Shown in pieces: positions 35,482 through 44,690 of a stretch of DNA of 64,000 nucleotides. The DNA is from Cellvibrio sp. KY-GH-1 (GTDB lineage: Bacteria; Pseudomonadota; Gammaproteobacteria; Pseudomonadales; Cellvibrionaceae), in the NCBI RefSeq assembly GCF_008806975.1, contig NZ_CP031728.1, forward strand, positions 4,498,501-4,562,500. The letters run 5' to 3'. The position numbers and the translations under genes were made by a program. Within the stretch, counting starts at the first letter, position 1. Each line of letters starts with the position of its first letter. A model generated the notes under the pieces. The model was given only the letters and a program-made list of their open reading frames with translations, ran no database searches and was not told where the DNA came from.

Positions 35482-36024
35482 ATGCGTAAATCGGTATTTG
35501 GCTTTACCTTGATTGAATTGTTAGTCACGCTGGTAGTGGTTGCGATTGTTTTGTCTGCGGCCATTCCATCCTTCCAATCCCAAATACTTAATAACCGATC
35601 GATCTCATTGGGTGAGGATTTGGCTTCCGCAATCAATTTGGCACGGTCTGAAGCGGTAAAGCGCTCTACCCGAGTAGCAATATGTGCTAGTAAGTCTGGT
35701 ACTGATTGTGACGGTGCGTGGACCGATGGTTTCATCGTGTTTATCGACACCGCAGCCAAAGATACTGATCCCGCTCCAGTGGTCGGCACCATATTGAAAG
35801 TCTGGGGCGCGCTCGATTTGAGAGCTGTTATTACTGCAAAAAGTGACAGGGATGATGTCACGTTTATCCGCTACACCGGGTTGGGCACGCTTGCTCGCGT
35901 AACAGAAAAGCAAATTGTTGTTACTGCCGAAATGAAAAAATGCACTATGAGTGCTGCGCGGAAAATTACTGTGGGTTTATCTGGCATGGTTTCAGTATCG
36001 AATGTCACATGCTCAGCCAGTTAA
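35482..36024 (+). CDS. fimU: Minor pilin FimU (GspH/FimT family)
   Basis: 180 aa from ATG 35482 (GAGAGAACG upstream; an earlier in-frame ATG at 35410 would misplace the leader). Leader MRKSVFG precedes FTLIELLVTLVVVAIVLSAA, then ARSEAVKRSTRVAICAS and DGFIVFID typical of FimU. First gene of the minor-pilin operon, which together primes the type IV pilus tip. Four cysteines may make disulfides. Confidence 0.82.
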   Translation: MRKSVFGFTLIELLVTLVVVAIVLSAAIPSFQSQILNNRSISLGEDLASAINLARSEAVKRSTRVAICASKSGTDCDGAWTDGFIVFIDTAAKDTDPAPVVGTILKVWGALDLRAVITAKSDRDDVTFIRYTGLGTLARVTEKQIVVTAEMKKCTMSAARKITVGLSGMVSVSNVTCSAS

Positions 36025-36055
36025 ATTAGTCGAATCTATTCAGGTGGATTGATCT

Positions 36056-36508
36056 ATGCGGTATCCATTTTTTTTGCGCCGTTGCCAACACGGTGTTGGG
36101 CTGATAGAGGTTCTTGTAACGTTGTTGATTCTCTCTACGGCGCTGCTCACATTGGGCACAATGCAAAATAGATCTTTGCAGTTTAACCAAAGCGCTTATA
36201 TGCGTTCGCAAGCCAATGTTTTTGCGTATGATATTTTAGATCGAATGCGGGTCAATTTGAGAAATATCGCGTCCTATCATTCAGCGTTAGCTGGACCTGC
36301 AGCATCGGCAGTTACATCACCCCTCGCAGCAGTGGATCTTAATGCGTGGCGCACAAATATTTATCGTGCTTTACCTGATGGTAAAGGCGGTGTTTCGTGT
36401 GTGGCGGCTACCAGTATTTGTACAGTGACCATTACCTGGAAGGAACTCAGTAGTAATGATGAAGATACTGAAAATGTTTCAGAGTTTACCTATAGCGCCC
36501 GGTTGTGA
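36056..36508 (+). CDS. pilV: Minor pilin PilV
   Basis: 150 aa. Prepilin leader CQHGVG before LIEVLVTLLILSTALLTLG with Glu5, followed by the QSAYMRSQANVFAYDILDRMRVN helix typical of PilV. Part of the pilus tip priming complex with FimU, PilW, PilX and PilE. The stop overlaps the region of the pilW ribosome site. Confidence 0.85.
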   Translation: MRYPFFLRRCQHGVGLIEVLVTLLILSTALLTLGTMQNRSLQFNQSAYMRSQANVFAYDILDRMRVNLRNIASYHSALAGPAASAVTSPLAAVDLNAWRTNIYRALPDGKGGVSCVAATSICTVTITWKELSSNDEDTENVSEFTYSARL

Positions 36509-36519
36509 GGATCGTGTTT

Positions 36520-37566
36520 ATGCATAAACGAGAGGCAGGCTTATCGCTGGTTGAACTGATGATTTCAATCACTCTGGGCATTGTGTTGATGACTGGTGTT
36601 GTACAGATTTTTTTGTCGAGCAAATCAGTCTTTTCTTCGCAACAAGGGCTATCGCGAATTCAAGAAACTGGCCGTTTGGGTATTGAATTTTTAGGAAGAG
36701 ACATACGTATGGCTGCGTATTATGGATGCTACAGACCTAATCCAAGTATGCCGGGCGGAGAGTTGCAAAACGGCGCTATGGTGATTTCCGGATTGCATGG
36801 CAATTTTGCTGAAGGGCTTCGCGGATATGACTCTGCCACCAGTGTGCCCGGTGGTGCTGCAGCGTTGGGCGGTAGCATTACTCCTCTGACAAAGGGAACG
36901 GCAAATGTTGTTGTTGTGCGTTCCGTGAAAATTGCAGGATTACCTGTATCTAAGTCCAACGATTCGAATGGTGTTTACGCTTATACGCCTAGTCCCGCCG
37001 ATAAAAATAAATGTGTTGAAGGTATGTGCAAAGATACTGCGGTAATCGTGAGTGATTGTTTTAAGGCTCGCGTTTATCGAATAGCAGTTGACCCTTCTGT
37101 AACGGGTAACGAGGTATATTTTCGCCACAATGAGGGGTGGGGTGGTGGAGTTATTGCGACTGAGAATTTTATAAATGGTGAGATTGCAGCAATCAATACC
37201 ACTGCGTATTTCCTGGCGAAAGGTGTTAGTGGTCAACCTAGCTTATGGCAAAAAACTAACACGGAGGCGCCGGTGGAGTTGTTGGAGGGCGTTGAGCAAA
37301 TGCGCATCACTTACGCAACAAGTGAAAATGAAAATTACCGCTTGGCGAGTCTGCTTTCGGCAACAGATTGGAGCAAAGTAAATTCTGTTCGAATCGAATT
37401 GGTGGTTCGGAGCGCGGACAACAACCTGGTTGATTCCCCGCAGCCTTACACGCTTGGTGGGGTAACCGTAACTCCGGCACCTGAAAGTGGGGTTGCTGAT
37501 AAATATTTGCGCCAGGTATTTACGTCAACTATTGGTATCCGTAGTCGTGCAACCAATATTCAGTAG
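36520..37566 (+). CDS. pilW: Minor pilin PilW
   Basis: 348 aa from ATG 36520 with GAGG eight bases upstream; a GTG at 36505 overlapping the pilV stop is also in frame. Leader KREAG before LSLVELMISITLGIVLMTGV, then QETGRLGIEFLGRDIRMAAYYGC and a large beta-rich C-terminal part. Standard position between pilV and pilX. Confidence 0.88.
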   Translation: MHKREAGLSLVELMISITLGIVLMTGVVQIFLSSKSVFSSQQGLSRIQETGRLGIEFLGRDIRMAAYYGCYRPNPSMPGGELQNGAMVISGLHGNFAEGLRGYDSATSVPGGAAALGGSITPLTKGTANVVVVRSVKIAGLPVSKSNDSNGVYAYTPSPADKNKCVEGMCKDTAVIVSDCFKARVYRIAVDPSVTGNEVYFRHNEGWGGGVIATENFINGEIAAINTTAYFLAKGVSGQPSLWQKTNTEAPVELLEGVEQMRITYATSENENYRLASLLSATDWSKVNSVRIELVVRSADNNLVDSPQPYTLGGVTVTPAPESGVADKYLRQVFTSTIGIRSRATNIQ

Positions 37567-37574
37567 GTCTAACT

Positions 37575-38147
37575 ATGAGTTATCTCAATCAAAACTACCG
37601 ATCTATTAGTTCCAAGACTTCCCAGCAAGGTGTTGTACTTCTTGTTGGTTTGGTAATGGTGCTGCTAATTACTATTGTGGGCTTGTCTGCAATTCGCGGT
37701 ACCGGATTGCAAGAAAGTATGGCGGGAAATATGCGGGATCTTAATCTGGCATTTCAATCGGCTGAGTCCGGTTTACGATTTGCCGAATCGATTGTCTCTA
37801 TTTCGGTAAAAACGGTCCCTCCTTTTGATTGCACGGCGGGCCTATGCGTAGATCAGGAGCGGGGTACCCCCGCGAATTCTGTTCGCTGGTGGAATGAAGA
37901 AAGTTGGGCAAAAATTGCGGTCGAGGCTGATTTGGGGCTAAAAAATGTCGAGCATCAACCCCGAATAATTTTGGAATTGCTGGATTCGGATGCGGGGTCT
38001 TGTGCTGCTGGGGAAGGGAGCGGAATAGGTACGGGAAGTTTAACGATGGTTGGTGATTGCATTCCCTATAGAATCACTGCATTGGGCTACGGTGCGGACG
38101 AAAATACCCAGGTAATGGTGCAGTCGGCGTATAAGCGCCATCAGTAG
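37575..38147 (+). CDS. pilX: Minor pilin PilX
   Basis: 190 aa. N-terminus SQQGVVLLVGLVMVLLITIVGLSAIRG, without the Glu5 of major pilins, as usual for PilX, then QESMAGNMRDLNLAFQSAESGLRFAE, a PilX_N signature. C-terminal domain with paired cysteines (DCTAGLC, SCAAGEG, GDCIPY). Confidence 0.86.
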   Translation: MSYLNQNYRSISSKTSQQGVVLLVGLVMVLLITIVGLSAIRGTGLQESMAGNMRDLNLAFQSAESGLRFAESIVSISVKTVPPFDCTAGLCVDQERGTPANSVRWWNEESWAKIAVEADLGLKNVEHQPRIILELLDSDAGSCAAGEGSGIGTGSLTMVGDCIPYRITALGYGADENTQVMVQSAYKRHQ

Positions 38148-38160
38148 TGGAGATGAAACT

Positions 38161-41100
38161 ATGTTGCTGAATATATGTGTGAATAAATTGCGCTTTCTCT
38201 TGCAGCACATTCCTATGCATAAGCTGAATGTGTCACTGGTGGTTGCATCACTAAGCATGTCAATCGCTCACGTCGCAAGTGCAGCTCCTTCTCAGGCGCC
38301 GCTGTTTTTATCAAATCCAGTTGTGCCAATTATGATGTTGAATATGTCAAAGGATCATCAACTGTATTTTAAAGTTTATGATGACTATTCAGATTTGGAT
38401 GGAGATGGAACCCCGGATAATACCTACAAAAACAGCTACGATTATTACGGCTATTTCGATAGCAAAAAATGCTACACCTATAGCACCGCAAACAATCGAT
38501 TTGAACCATCTCGGAGAGTAGATAGCAGCACCAATTATTGTAACTACGGTGGAACTACAAATGAGTGGAGCGGAAATTTTTTAAACTGGACCAGCATGAC
38601 CCGTATGGACTCCATTCGTAAAATTTTGTACGGCGGTTTGCGCTCAACGGATACCTCAAGCGTAACTGTGCTTGAGCGAGCTTTTTTGCCTCATGATGCT
38701 CACTCATTTGCAAAGTATTACAACGGTAGTGATTTATCGAGCTTGACGCCATTCAATGACACAGCGGCTGTACCAAGAAATCTATCGGCGACTTCTGCTA
38801 CAGGTATTACAATTTGTAATACCACTCCAGGTGGTACCGCGTTATCACAAAATGTTACCAACGCGCCTTTGTTACGTGTCGCCAAGGGGAATTACACCTT
38901 TTGGGCTAGTAATGAGCGTTGGCAATGTAGGTGGAACAGTGAAGTTAGCGCAGCAAATGGTAACGACTCAGCTGCAACAGGGGTTTACGCTTACGGCAAT
39001 ACACCGGTCAATGCAAACAAGTTGGGGAGTGGTTCTGCCAGCGGTGAGTATTACGCGAGGGTTCAAGTTTGTGTCAGTGGGTTGGAGGAGGAAAATTGCC
39101 ACCAATACCCAAGTGGAAATAAAAAGCCCCAAGGATTATTGCAAGAGTATGGTGAGGTGCGCGGCGGAGCCAGCGTCGCAAAAGTTAATTTCGGATTAAT
39201 GACAGGTTCTTATACCAAAAATAAATCTGGTGGTGTGCTACGCAAAAATGTTGGCAACATGTCGACTGAAATTAACTCCAGCACTGACGGTACATTCACC
39301 AATACCGCAGGCGTAATTAAAACGCTAAATTTGCTGAGAATATACGGTTACCGCTATGAAGACGGAACCTATTTCAACGTCTCAGGAAGCGATAATTGTT
39401 CGTGGGGCTTAAACTCTTTCTCGGATAACAACTGCACCAATTGGGGTAACCCGCAAGCAGAAATCTATTTGGAGTCACTACGTTATCTGGCTGGCAAATC
39501 GGTAAATGACGCATTTAAAGCAGATGACTCATCCAAAATTTCCGGGTTGGCCACTGCTACTTGGTCTGCGCCAGTGACCTCCGCTAACGCGTGTGCTCCG
39601 CTAAGCGTGCTCCAGTTTAACGCTTCTACTACTTCATACGATGGAGACGGTTTGGGGCTCGCTACTGACGTTATTGCGAGTCCGAGTACATTAAATGCAT
39701 GGACAAATATTATTGCTGATTCAAAGCGCGAAGCGCTTTCGGGAAATTATTTTGTTGGAAAAAATGCTTCCTTAGCAGATGGCTTATGTACAGCAAAATC
39801 TCTCGGCGTATTATCGGATATTCAAGGAACTTGCCCGGATGCTCCCAGGTTGGAAGGAAGCTATCATTTAGCAGGATTGGCTTACTATGCGCGGACGAAT
39901 GATTTTATTTCTGGCGTAAGCGGGACCCAGACTGTCAGAACCTATGGAGTAGCACTTGCTCCAGCACTGCCCAAAGTTGAAATCCCAGTGCCCGGTAGCA
40001 GCACGCAAAAAATCACGATTTTGCCTGCATGTCGCGAAAAGGGGGTGGGAACCGCTCCTAATAACGGTGCCTGTGCGATTGTGGATTTTAAAATTTTATC
40101 GCAAACAAGTACTTCAACTGTTAACTCTGGCCGGCTTTATGTGAACTGGGAAGATAGTGAGCAGGGTGGTGACTATGACCAGGACTTATGGGGAATTATC
40201 GATTATTCCGTAACTGCTTCAACTGCTACCATTGGAACGGATGTGCTTATTTCCTCGGTGGGCTCCAATAAAATTGGATTTGGTTATGTAATCAGTGGGA
40301 CTAATGAAAAAGATGGGCCGCACTTCCATAGTGGTATCAACAACTACAATGAGTATGAGTGTTCTTCAGGTTGCTCCGTTGGAAATAGTATGGTCTATAA
40401 GAGTTGGCCCGTAGGAACATCAACAGATAAGTTTCTGGCGACACCGCTATACTACGCGGCCAAATGGGGTGGGTTCAGCGAGTCTTTGGTAAAAGGTGTT
40501 ATCGGGTCCAGTAGTTATAATTCCAATAATCGTTTGAATTACTACACTCAAGACAATGTGCTCGCAAAAATTAATAGTCTTGCAAAGCCCGAGTCTTATT
40601 ATTTTGCGACTGACCCTAGAACCCTGGAGGCCTCTCTGGCTGCGGCGTTGAATGATATCGCTGCAAGTATCGGGTCCTCTTCTGCGGTTGCAACGAATTC
40701 GACTCGTCTCTCAGAAGGCTCCTATGTTTATCAGGCGCAGTTTAATAGTGAGAGTTGGAGTGGAACTCTGAATGCGTTTGAGTTTGATAAAGACGGCAAG
40801 CTACCTACTTTACCTACGTTCTCAACTAATAATTCGGCCTCAATGCCTCGTAGTGGCTCAGGAAGAAATGTTTATACATTTGACGGCACAAATCGCAAAA
40901 ACTTCGCATGGGATCAGTTAACTTCAGGCCTTGGAAGTCAGCAAGCAGCACTCCAGTTAAGCTCAGAATCAACAGATGTAAATGCAAAAAAACGTGTGGA
41001 TTGGTTATTGGGTAATAGTACCTACGAAAGTAATGCGTCTGGATTGCGTGAGCGCGGTACAGGAGATGCCCGAGTTATATTGGGCGATATAGTTAACTCA

Positions 41101-42597
41101 AGCCCCGCTTTTGTCGGAGCGTGGGATTTCAGATATCAGCGCTTACCCGTAGGCGGGAGTAGCTATACAGCATTTGTTGAAAGCAAAAAGACACGAATCC
41201 CGCGCGTGTTTGTTGGTGCCAACGACGGCATGGTGCATGCGTTTCAGGCTCCTACTAAAGATGTTTCTGGCGGCGAGGTTTTCAAAGAGCTCTATGCATA
41301 CATTCCCAACATTGCATTTTCAAAATTAGCCAAACTTACGCAACCAGACTACGGTACCAGTGCGAATCCGCATCAATTTATTGTCGATGGGCCGATTACC
41401 GTAGGCGATGTCTATATTGGTGGGAGTTGGCGCACAATTGTAGTAGGTACCTTGGGTGCTGGTGGTAAGGGGATTTACGCGCTAGATGTAACAGATGAAT
41501 TAGATCCGAAGGTGTTATGGGAGTTAAGCACTGCTGATATTCCAGAGTTGGGCTATGTGATGGGTAAGCCGTTAATTGCGCCGATGAAGAATAATCGCTG
41601 GGCGGTAATTATGGGGAATGGAAGTGAAAGCAGTAGCTTCTCAAGCTTACTTGTTATCGATATCGAGCAACCCAAAAGCACTAGTTACACTCGCGTGTTG
41701 AATACGGGAGCTGGGATTGGTTTGTCTGCTCCAGAATTGCTTCCCAACGCTATTGGGCAAATCGAAGTAGCCTATGCGGGTGATTTGAGTGGTAATTTGT
41801 GGCGCTTTGATCTATCGAGCACAAGTGGTGGAAGTGCATGGAAAAAAGATTATTTGATATTTAAAGCAGTTGATTCCGGCGGTAATGCGCAACCTATCAG
41901 CGCGGCTCCGACTCTAGGCTTAAACCCTAAAATGAATAACAAAATTATGGTGTATTTTGGTACCGGGAAATATTTTGATATTGGGGATAATGCGACTCCA
42001 GTCTCTCCTCAATACAGTTTCTACGCTGTTGCGGATACAGGCTCGTTGATTACGCGATCAGATATGTTTGCGAAAACACTCACGACCAATTATTCATCAA
42101 GGACAAGAAGCGTTGTGCAAGATTCTTCTACACCGGTAAGCGCACCGGATTGGTCTGCTAAGAAAGGGTGGTATTTGGATTTTAATGACACCGCAGGTGA
42201 ACGCGTAACAACAAAAGCGATTCTATTGCAGGATCGGTTAATTTTCCCAACCTTAATACCTTCGGGTGTCGCATGCGAATACGGTGGGAAAAGTTGGTTA
42301 ATGCAGGTCACGGGCGTTGGTTGGAAAAATACGCCTCCTCCGCCTGCGGATCCGTTGCATCCAGATGATGGAACTGCGGTGCTGAACGATTATCTTGTCT
42401 TGGGCGATTTGGGTTTGGGTCGTTTGCCGGTCTCACCGTCATCCGCGTCTTCGTCCAGTGTTAGTGACGAGTGCACAAATGGATCAACAGGTCAGGCCGC
42501 TGTTATCGGAAGTGGCAGTAATGCCACCCTGATGAATGCTGCAACTACCTATAGCCTCTGTGGCGAAGGTAGGCAGTCCTGGCGGCAACTTCAATAA
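38161..42597 (+). CDS. pilY1: Type IV pilus tip adhesin PilY1
   Basis: 1478 aa exported adhesin and pilus assembly factor. A signal peptide ends at about residue 43 (VASLSMSIAHVASAA). The N-terminal part starts PVVPIMMLNMSKDHQLYFKV with a calcium loop DLDGDGTPD. The C-terminal PilY1 beta-propeller domain covers about 960-1350, starting VILGDIVNSSPAFVG and RVFVGANDGMVHAF and containing GDLSGNLWRFDLS. The long middle part is Cys- and Asn-rich and variable between species. A Ser-rich linker (SPSSASSSSVSDE) lies near the C-terminus. GGAGATG precedes the ATG. The largest protein of the window; sets adhesion and surface-sensing properties. Confidence 0.92.
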   Translation: MLLNICVNKLRFLLQHIPMHKLNVSLVVASLSMSIAHVASAAPSQAPLFLSNPVVPIMMLNMSKDHQLYFKVYDDYSDLDGDGTPDNTYKNSYDYYGYFDSKKCYTYSTANNRFEPSRRVDSSTNYCNYGGTTNEWSGNFLNWTSMTRMDSIRKILYGGLRSTDTSSVTVLERAFLPHDAHSFAKYYNGSDLSSLTPFNDTAAVPRNLSATSATGITICNTTPGGTALSQNVTNAPLLRVAKGNYTFWASNERWQCRWNSEVSAANGNDSAATGVYAYGNTPVNANKLGSGSASGEYYARVQVCVSGLEEENCHQYPSGNKKPQGLLQEYGEVRGGASVAKVNFGLMTGSYTKNKSGGVLRKNVGNMSTEINSSTDGTFTNTAGVIKTLNLLRIYGYRYEDGTYFNVSGSDNCSWGLNSFSDNNCTNWGNPQAEIYLESLRYLAGKSVNDAFKADDSSKISGLATATWSAPVTSANACAPLSVLQFNASTTSYDGDGLGLATDVIASPSTLNAWTNIIADSKREALSGNYFVGKNASLADGLCTAKSLGVLSDIQGTCPDAPRLEGSYHLAGLAYYARTNDFISGVSGTQTVRTYGVALAPALPKVEIPVPGSSTQKITILPACREKGVGTAPNNGACAIVDFKILSQTSTSTVNSGRLYVNWEDSEQGGDYDQDLWGIIDYSVTASTATIGTDVLISSVGSNKIGFGYVISGTNEKDGPHFHSGINNYNEYECSSGCSVGNSMVYKSWPVGTSTDKFLATPLYYAAKWGGFSESLVKGVIGSSSYNSNNRLNYYTQDNVLAKINSLAKPESYYFATDPRTLEASLAAALNDIAASIGSSSAVATNSTRLSEGSYVYQAQFNSESWSGTLNAFEFDKDGKLPTLPTFSTNNSASMPRSGSGRNVYTFDGTNRKNFAWDQLTSGLGSQQAALQLSSESTDVNAKKRVDWLLGNSTYESNASGLRERGTGDARVILGDIVNSSPAFVGAWDFRYQRLPVGGSSYTAFVESKKTRIPRVFVGANDGMVHAFQAPTKDVSGGEVFKELYAYIPNIAFSKLAKLTQPDYGTSANPHQFIVDGPITVGDVYIGGSWRTIVVGTLGAGGKGIYALDVTDELDPKVLWELSTADIPELGYVMGKPLIAPMKNNRWAVIMGNGSESSSFSSLLVIDIEQPKSTSYTRVLNTGAGIGLSAPELLPNAIGQIEVAYAGDLSGNLWRFDLSSTSGGSAWKKDYLIFKAVDSGGNAQPISAAPTLGLNPKMNNKIMVYFGTGKYFDIGDNATPVSPQYSFYAVADTGSLITRSDMFAKTLTTNYSSRTRSVVQDSSTPVSAPDWSAKKGWYLDFNDTAGERVTTKAILLQDRLIFPTLIPSGVACEYGGKSWLMQVTGVGWKNTPPPPADPLHPDDGTAVLNDYLVLGDLGLGRLPVSPSSASSSSVSDECTNGSTGQAAVIGSGSNATLMNAATTYSLCGEGRQSWRQLQ

Positions 42598-42613
42598 ACA
42601 GTGGGTGCTTTAG

Positions 42614-43027
42614 ATGAAAAAAGCCATGGGTTTTACGTTGATCGAAGCGATGATTACAGTGACAATTATCGGAATAATTGCTGCTATGGCCTATCCGTCG
42701 TATTTGGACTCTATCCGCAGGAGTAATCGCGCCGAAGCTAAAACTGAATTGATGGATCTTGCTCAGCGATTGCAGCGTTGTTATACCGGTTTAGCGCGAT
42801 TCGATGATGAAGATAATTGCGCTGTCTACAAGGATCTTGCGGATGGCGGTGTTGTGACTCGTGGATCGGGCTTTTATGAAATCACTATTGGTGCACTTGA
42901 GACCGAACCAACTCGAACGGCCTATTTGTTGAAAGCGAAAGCTATTAAGTCTCCACAAACGGAAGGTGATTGCAAGGAACTAACGTTATCCAGCAAAGGT
43001 GTTCAATTGCCAGATGGATGCTGGTAG
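42614..43027 (+). CDS. pilE: Minor pilin PilE
   Basis: 137 aa. Leader MKKAMG before FTLIEAMITVTIIGIIAAMA with Glu5, then YPSYLDSIRRSNRAEAKTELMDLAQRLQRCY, typical PilE, and a C-terminal disulfide loop (DCKEL and DGCW). Last gene of the operon. Its terminator hairpin has been split by an insertion sequence that starts 37 nt after the stop. Confidence 0.88.
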   Translation: MKKAMGFTLIEAMITVTIIGIIAAMAYPSYLDSIRRSNRAEAKTELMDLAQRLQRCYTGLARFDDEDNCAVYKDLADGGVVTRGSGFYEITIGALETEPTRTAYLLKAKAIKSPQTEGDCKELTLSSKGVQLPDGCW

Positions 43028-43045
43028 CCGTTTTATAAAAAGAAA

Positions 43046-43064
43046 AGCGGCCAGATTGGCCGCT
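43046..43064. repeat. Left target-site duplication of the insertion sequence
   Basis: AGCGGCCAGATTGGCCGCT, 19 bp, identical to 44665-44683. The duplicated target is itself the palindromic stem of the pilE/pilR terminator. This copy has lost the T run. Confidence 0.8.
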
Positions 43065-44664
43065 CAGACCGCTGACAAACCCCTAGCCAAAAGCTGGGGG
43101 TTTGCGTTTAATGGCAGCACGCTTTCTTGTGATGACTGCCATGCTCAAAGAACCTGCGCCGCGCCAACACACACTGGAAATGGTGATCCTTGAGGATCTC
43201 GTTCCGGCTGACCATCTACTGCGCAAAATCGACAAGTACATCAACTTCGAATTTATCCGCGACCAAGTCCGCCATTTATATTGCGATAACAACGGCCGCC
43301 CTGCAGTTGATCCGGTGTTGTTATTTAAAATGCTGTTTATTGGTTATTTGTTCGGTGTGCGCAGCGAGCGGCAGTTAGTGCGCGAGGTGCAAGTGAATGT
43401 GGCATATCGTTGGTTTTTGGGGTTGAGTCTCACGGATAAAATCATTGATGCCTCCACCTTTAGCCAGCAACGTCGGCGCCGGTTTTTAGCGACTGATATT
43501 GAGCAACAAATTTTTGATGAGATTGTTCGCCAAGCAATTGGCCACGGCTTGGTGGGCGGCGATGTGCTTTACACCGACAGCACCCACATGAAAGCCAATG
43601 CCAATAAAAAGAAGTTTGAAATTCACACCGTCACGCAAACGCCGACGGATTATTTAACCGCGTTGGAAGTGGCGATTGATGAAGACCGAATTGCCAACGG
43701 CAAAGCCCCACTAAAAGAAAAAGCGGGCGATACCGAGCCAAAAACCCGCGACATTAAAGTCAGCACCACTGATCCCGATAGTGGTTATTTAACACGCGAA
43801 GGCAAGCCCAAGGATTTTATTATCTCGACCATCGCACCGTGGATGGTAAATACAACATCATCACGGACACCCACGTCACACCGGGCAACGTGCATGACAG
43901 CAAACCTTATTTGGCACGCCTGGATCGCCAATTAACGGCCTTCAATATTTATCCGTACACGGTGGGATTGGATGCAGGCTACAAAACTGCAGGCATCTGC
44001 AAAGGTTTGGAAGATCGCAATATTGAGGGCGTTATTGGCTATCGCCGCCCCAACAAAGCGGAAGGCTTATTTGCCAGACGCAAATTTGTGTTTGATGCCG
44101 ATCAGAATCATTACACCTGTCCGGCGGGTCAGTTGATTTCATATAACACCACCAACCGATTGGGCTATCGCGAATACCGCTCCGATTCAGAGCAATGCAA
44201 ACGCTGTCCATTTTTGGATCAATGCACGCGCAGTCGCAACCACACCAAAGTCATCACACGCCATGTGTGGCAAGACAGTGTAGAGCGCGCTGATGCGCGA
44301 CGACTCACCGAGCAAGGCAAACGGATTTATCAACGCAGAAAGGAAACGGTGGAGCGCAGCTTTGCCGACGCGAAACAATTGCACGGTCATCGCTATGCGC
44401 GTTATCGCGGCTTGCGTCGCGTGAGTGGCCAGTGTTTGTTGGCGGCTGCGTGCCAGAATATGAAGAAGATAGCGCTGTTGCTGGCGCGTTTTTACAATCC
44501 ATTGGTGGTGTTAGGCCTTGTTCAAGCGCTGTGGATACTTATATCGCGTTTTATCGAGAAAAATGAACGGATTGGAAATCAATCGCCAGAAATGCGGTTG
44601 ATGCACAGCGCGAGCTAAAAAAATAAAACCCCACTTTTTTAGGGTGGGGTTTGTCAGCGATCTG
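43065..44664 (+). mobile_element. IS1182-family insertion sequence, about 1600 bp
   Basis: Bounded by 19-bp terminal inverted repeats, left CAGACCGCTGACAAACCCC (43065-43083) and right GGGGTTTGTCAGCGATCTG (44646-44664), which differ at one position. The 19-bp direct repeats outside mark a target duplication. Just inside each end is a further AAACCCC/GGGGTTT hairpin that would stop read-through. It carries one transposase gene broken by a frameshift. Inserted in the pilE terminator, in the same direction as pilE. Confidence 0.88.
43111..44618 (+). pseudogene. tnp: IS1182-family transposase, frameshifted
   Basis: Two overlapping frames make one DDE transposase. The first (to 43935) holds the DUF772-like N-terminal domain (LEDLVPADHLLRKIDKYI, DPVLLFKMLFIGYLFGVRSE) and the first catalytic Asp in DVLYTDSTH. 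The second (from about 43839) continues DGKYNIITDTHVTPGNVHDS, VGLDAGYKT and the Cys-rich CKRCPFLDQCTRS, ending ERSFADAKQLHGHRYAR with the catalytic Glu. The reading shifts near 43810-43830: restoring one base in the AAGGATTTT run gives KGFYYLDHRTVDGKYN. So a single-base deletion probably inactivated it, unless it is programmed frameshifting or a sequence error. Confidence 0.85.
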
Positions 44665-44690
44665 AGCGGCCAGATTGGCCGCTTTTTTTA
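44665..44690. terminator. pilE/pilR terminator, right target duplication
   Basis: AGCGGCCA-gat-TGGCCGCT hairpin followed by seven T on the + strand; the stop of the convergent pilR gene (44688) lies in the T run. It is the intact copy of the duplicated target of the insertion sequence. Confidence 0.85.

Noticed and set aside
43046..43064. Reading the GCGGCCAGATTGGCCGC palindrome as part of the IS terminal repeat
   Set aside because: The two copies are in direct, not inverted, relation when the central gat is considered, and the inverted repeat is cleanly defined by CAGAnCGCTGACAAACCCC; so it is a target duplication.
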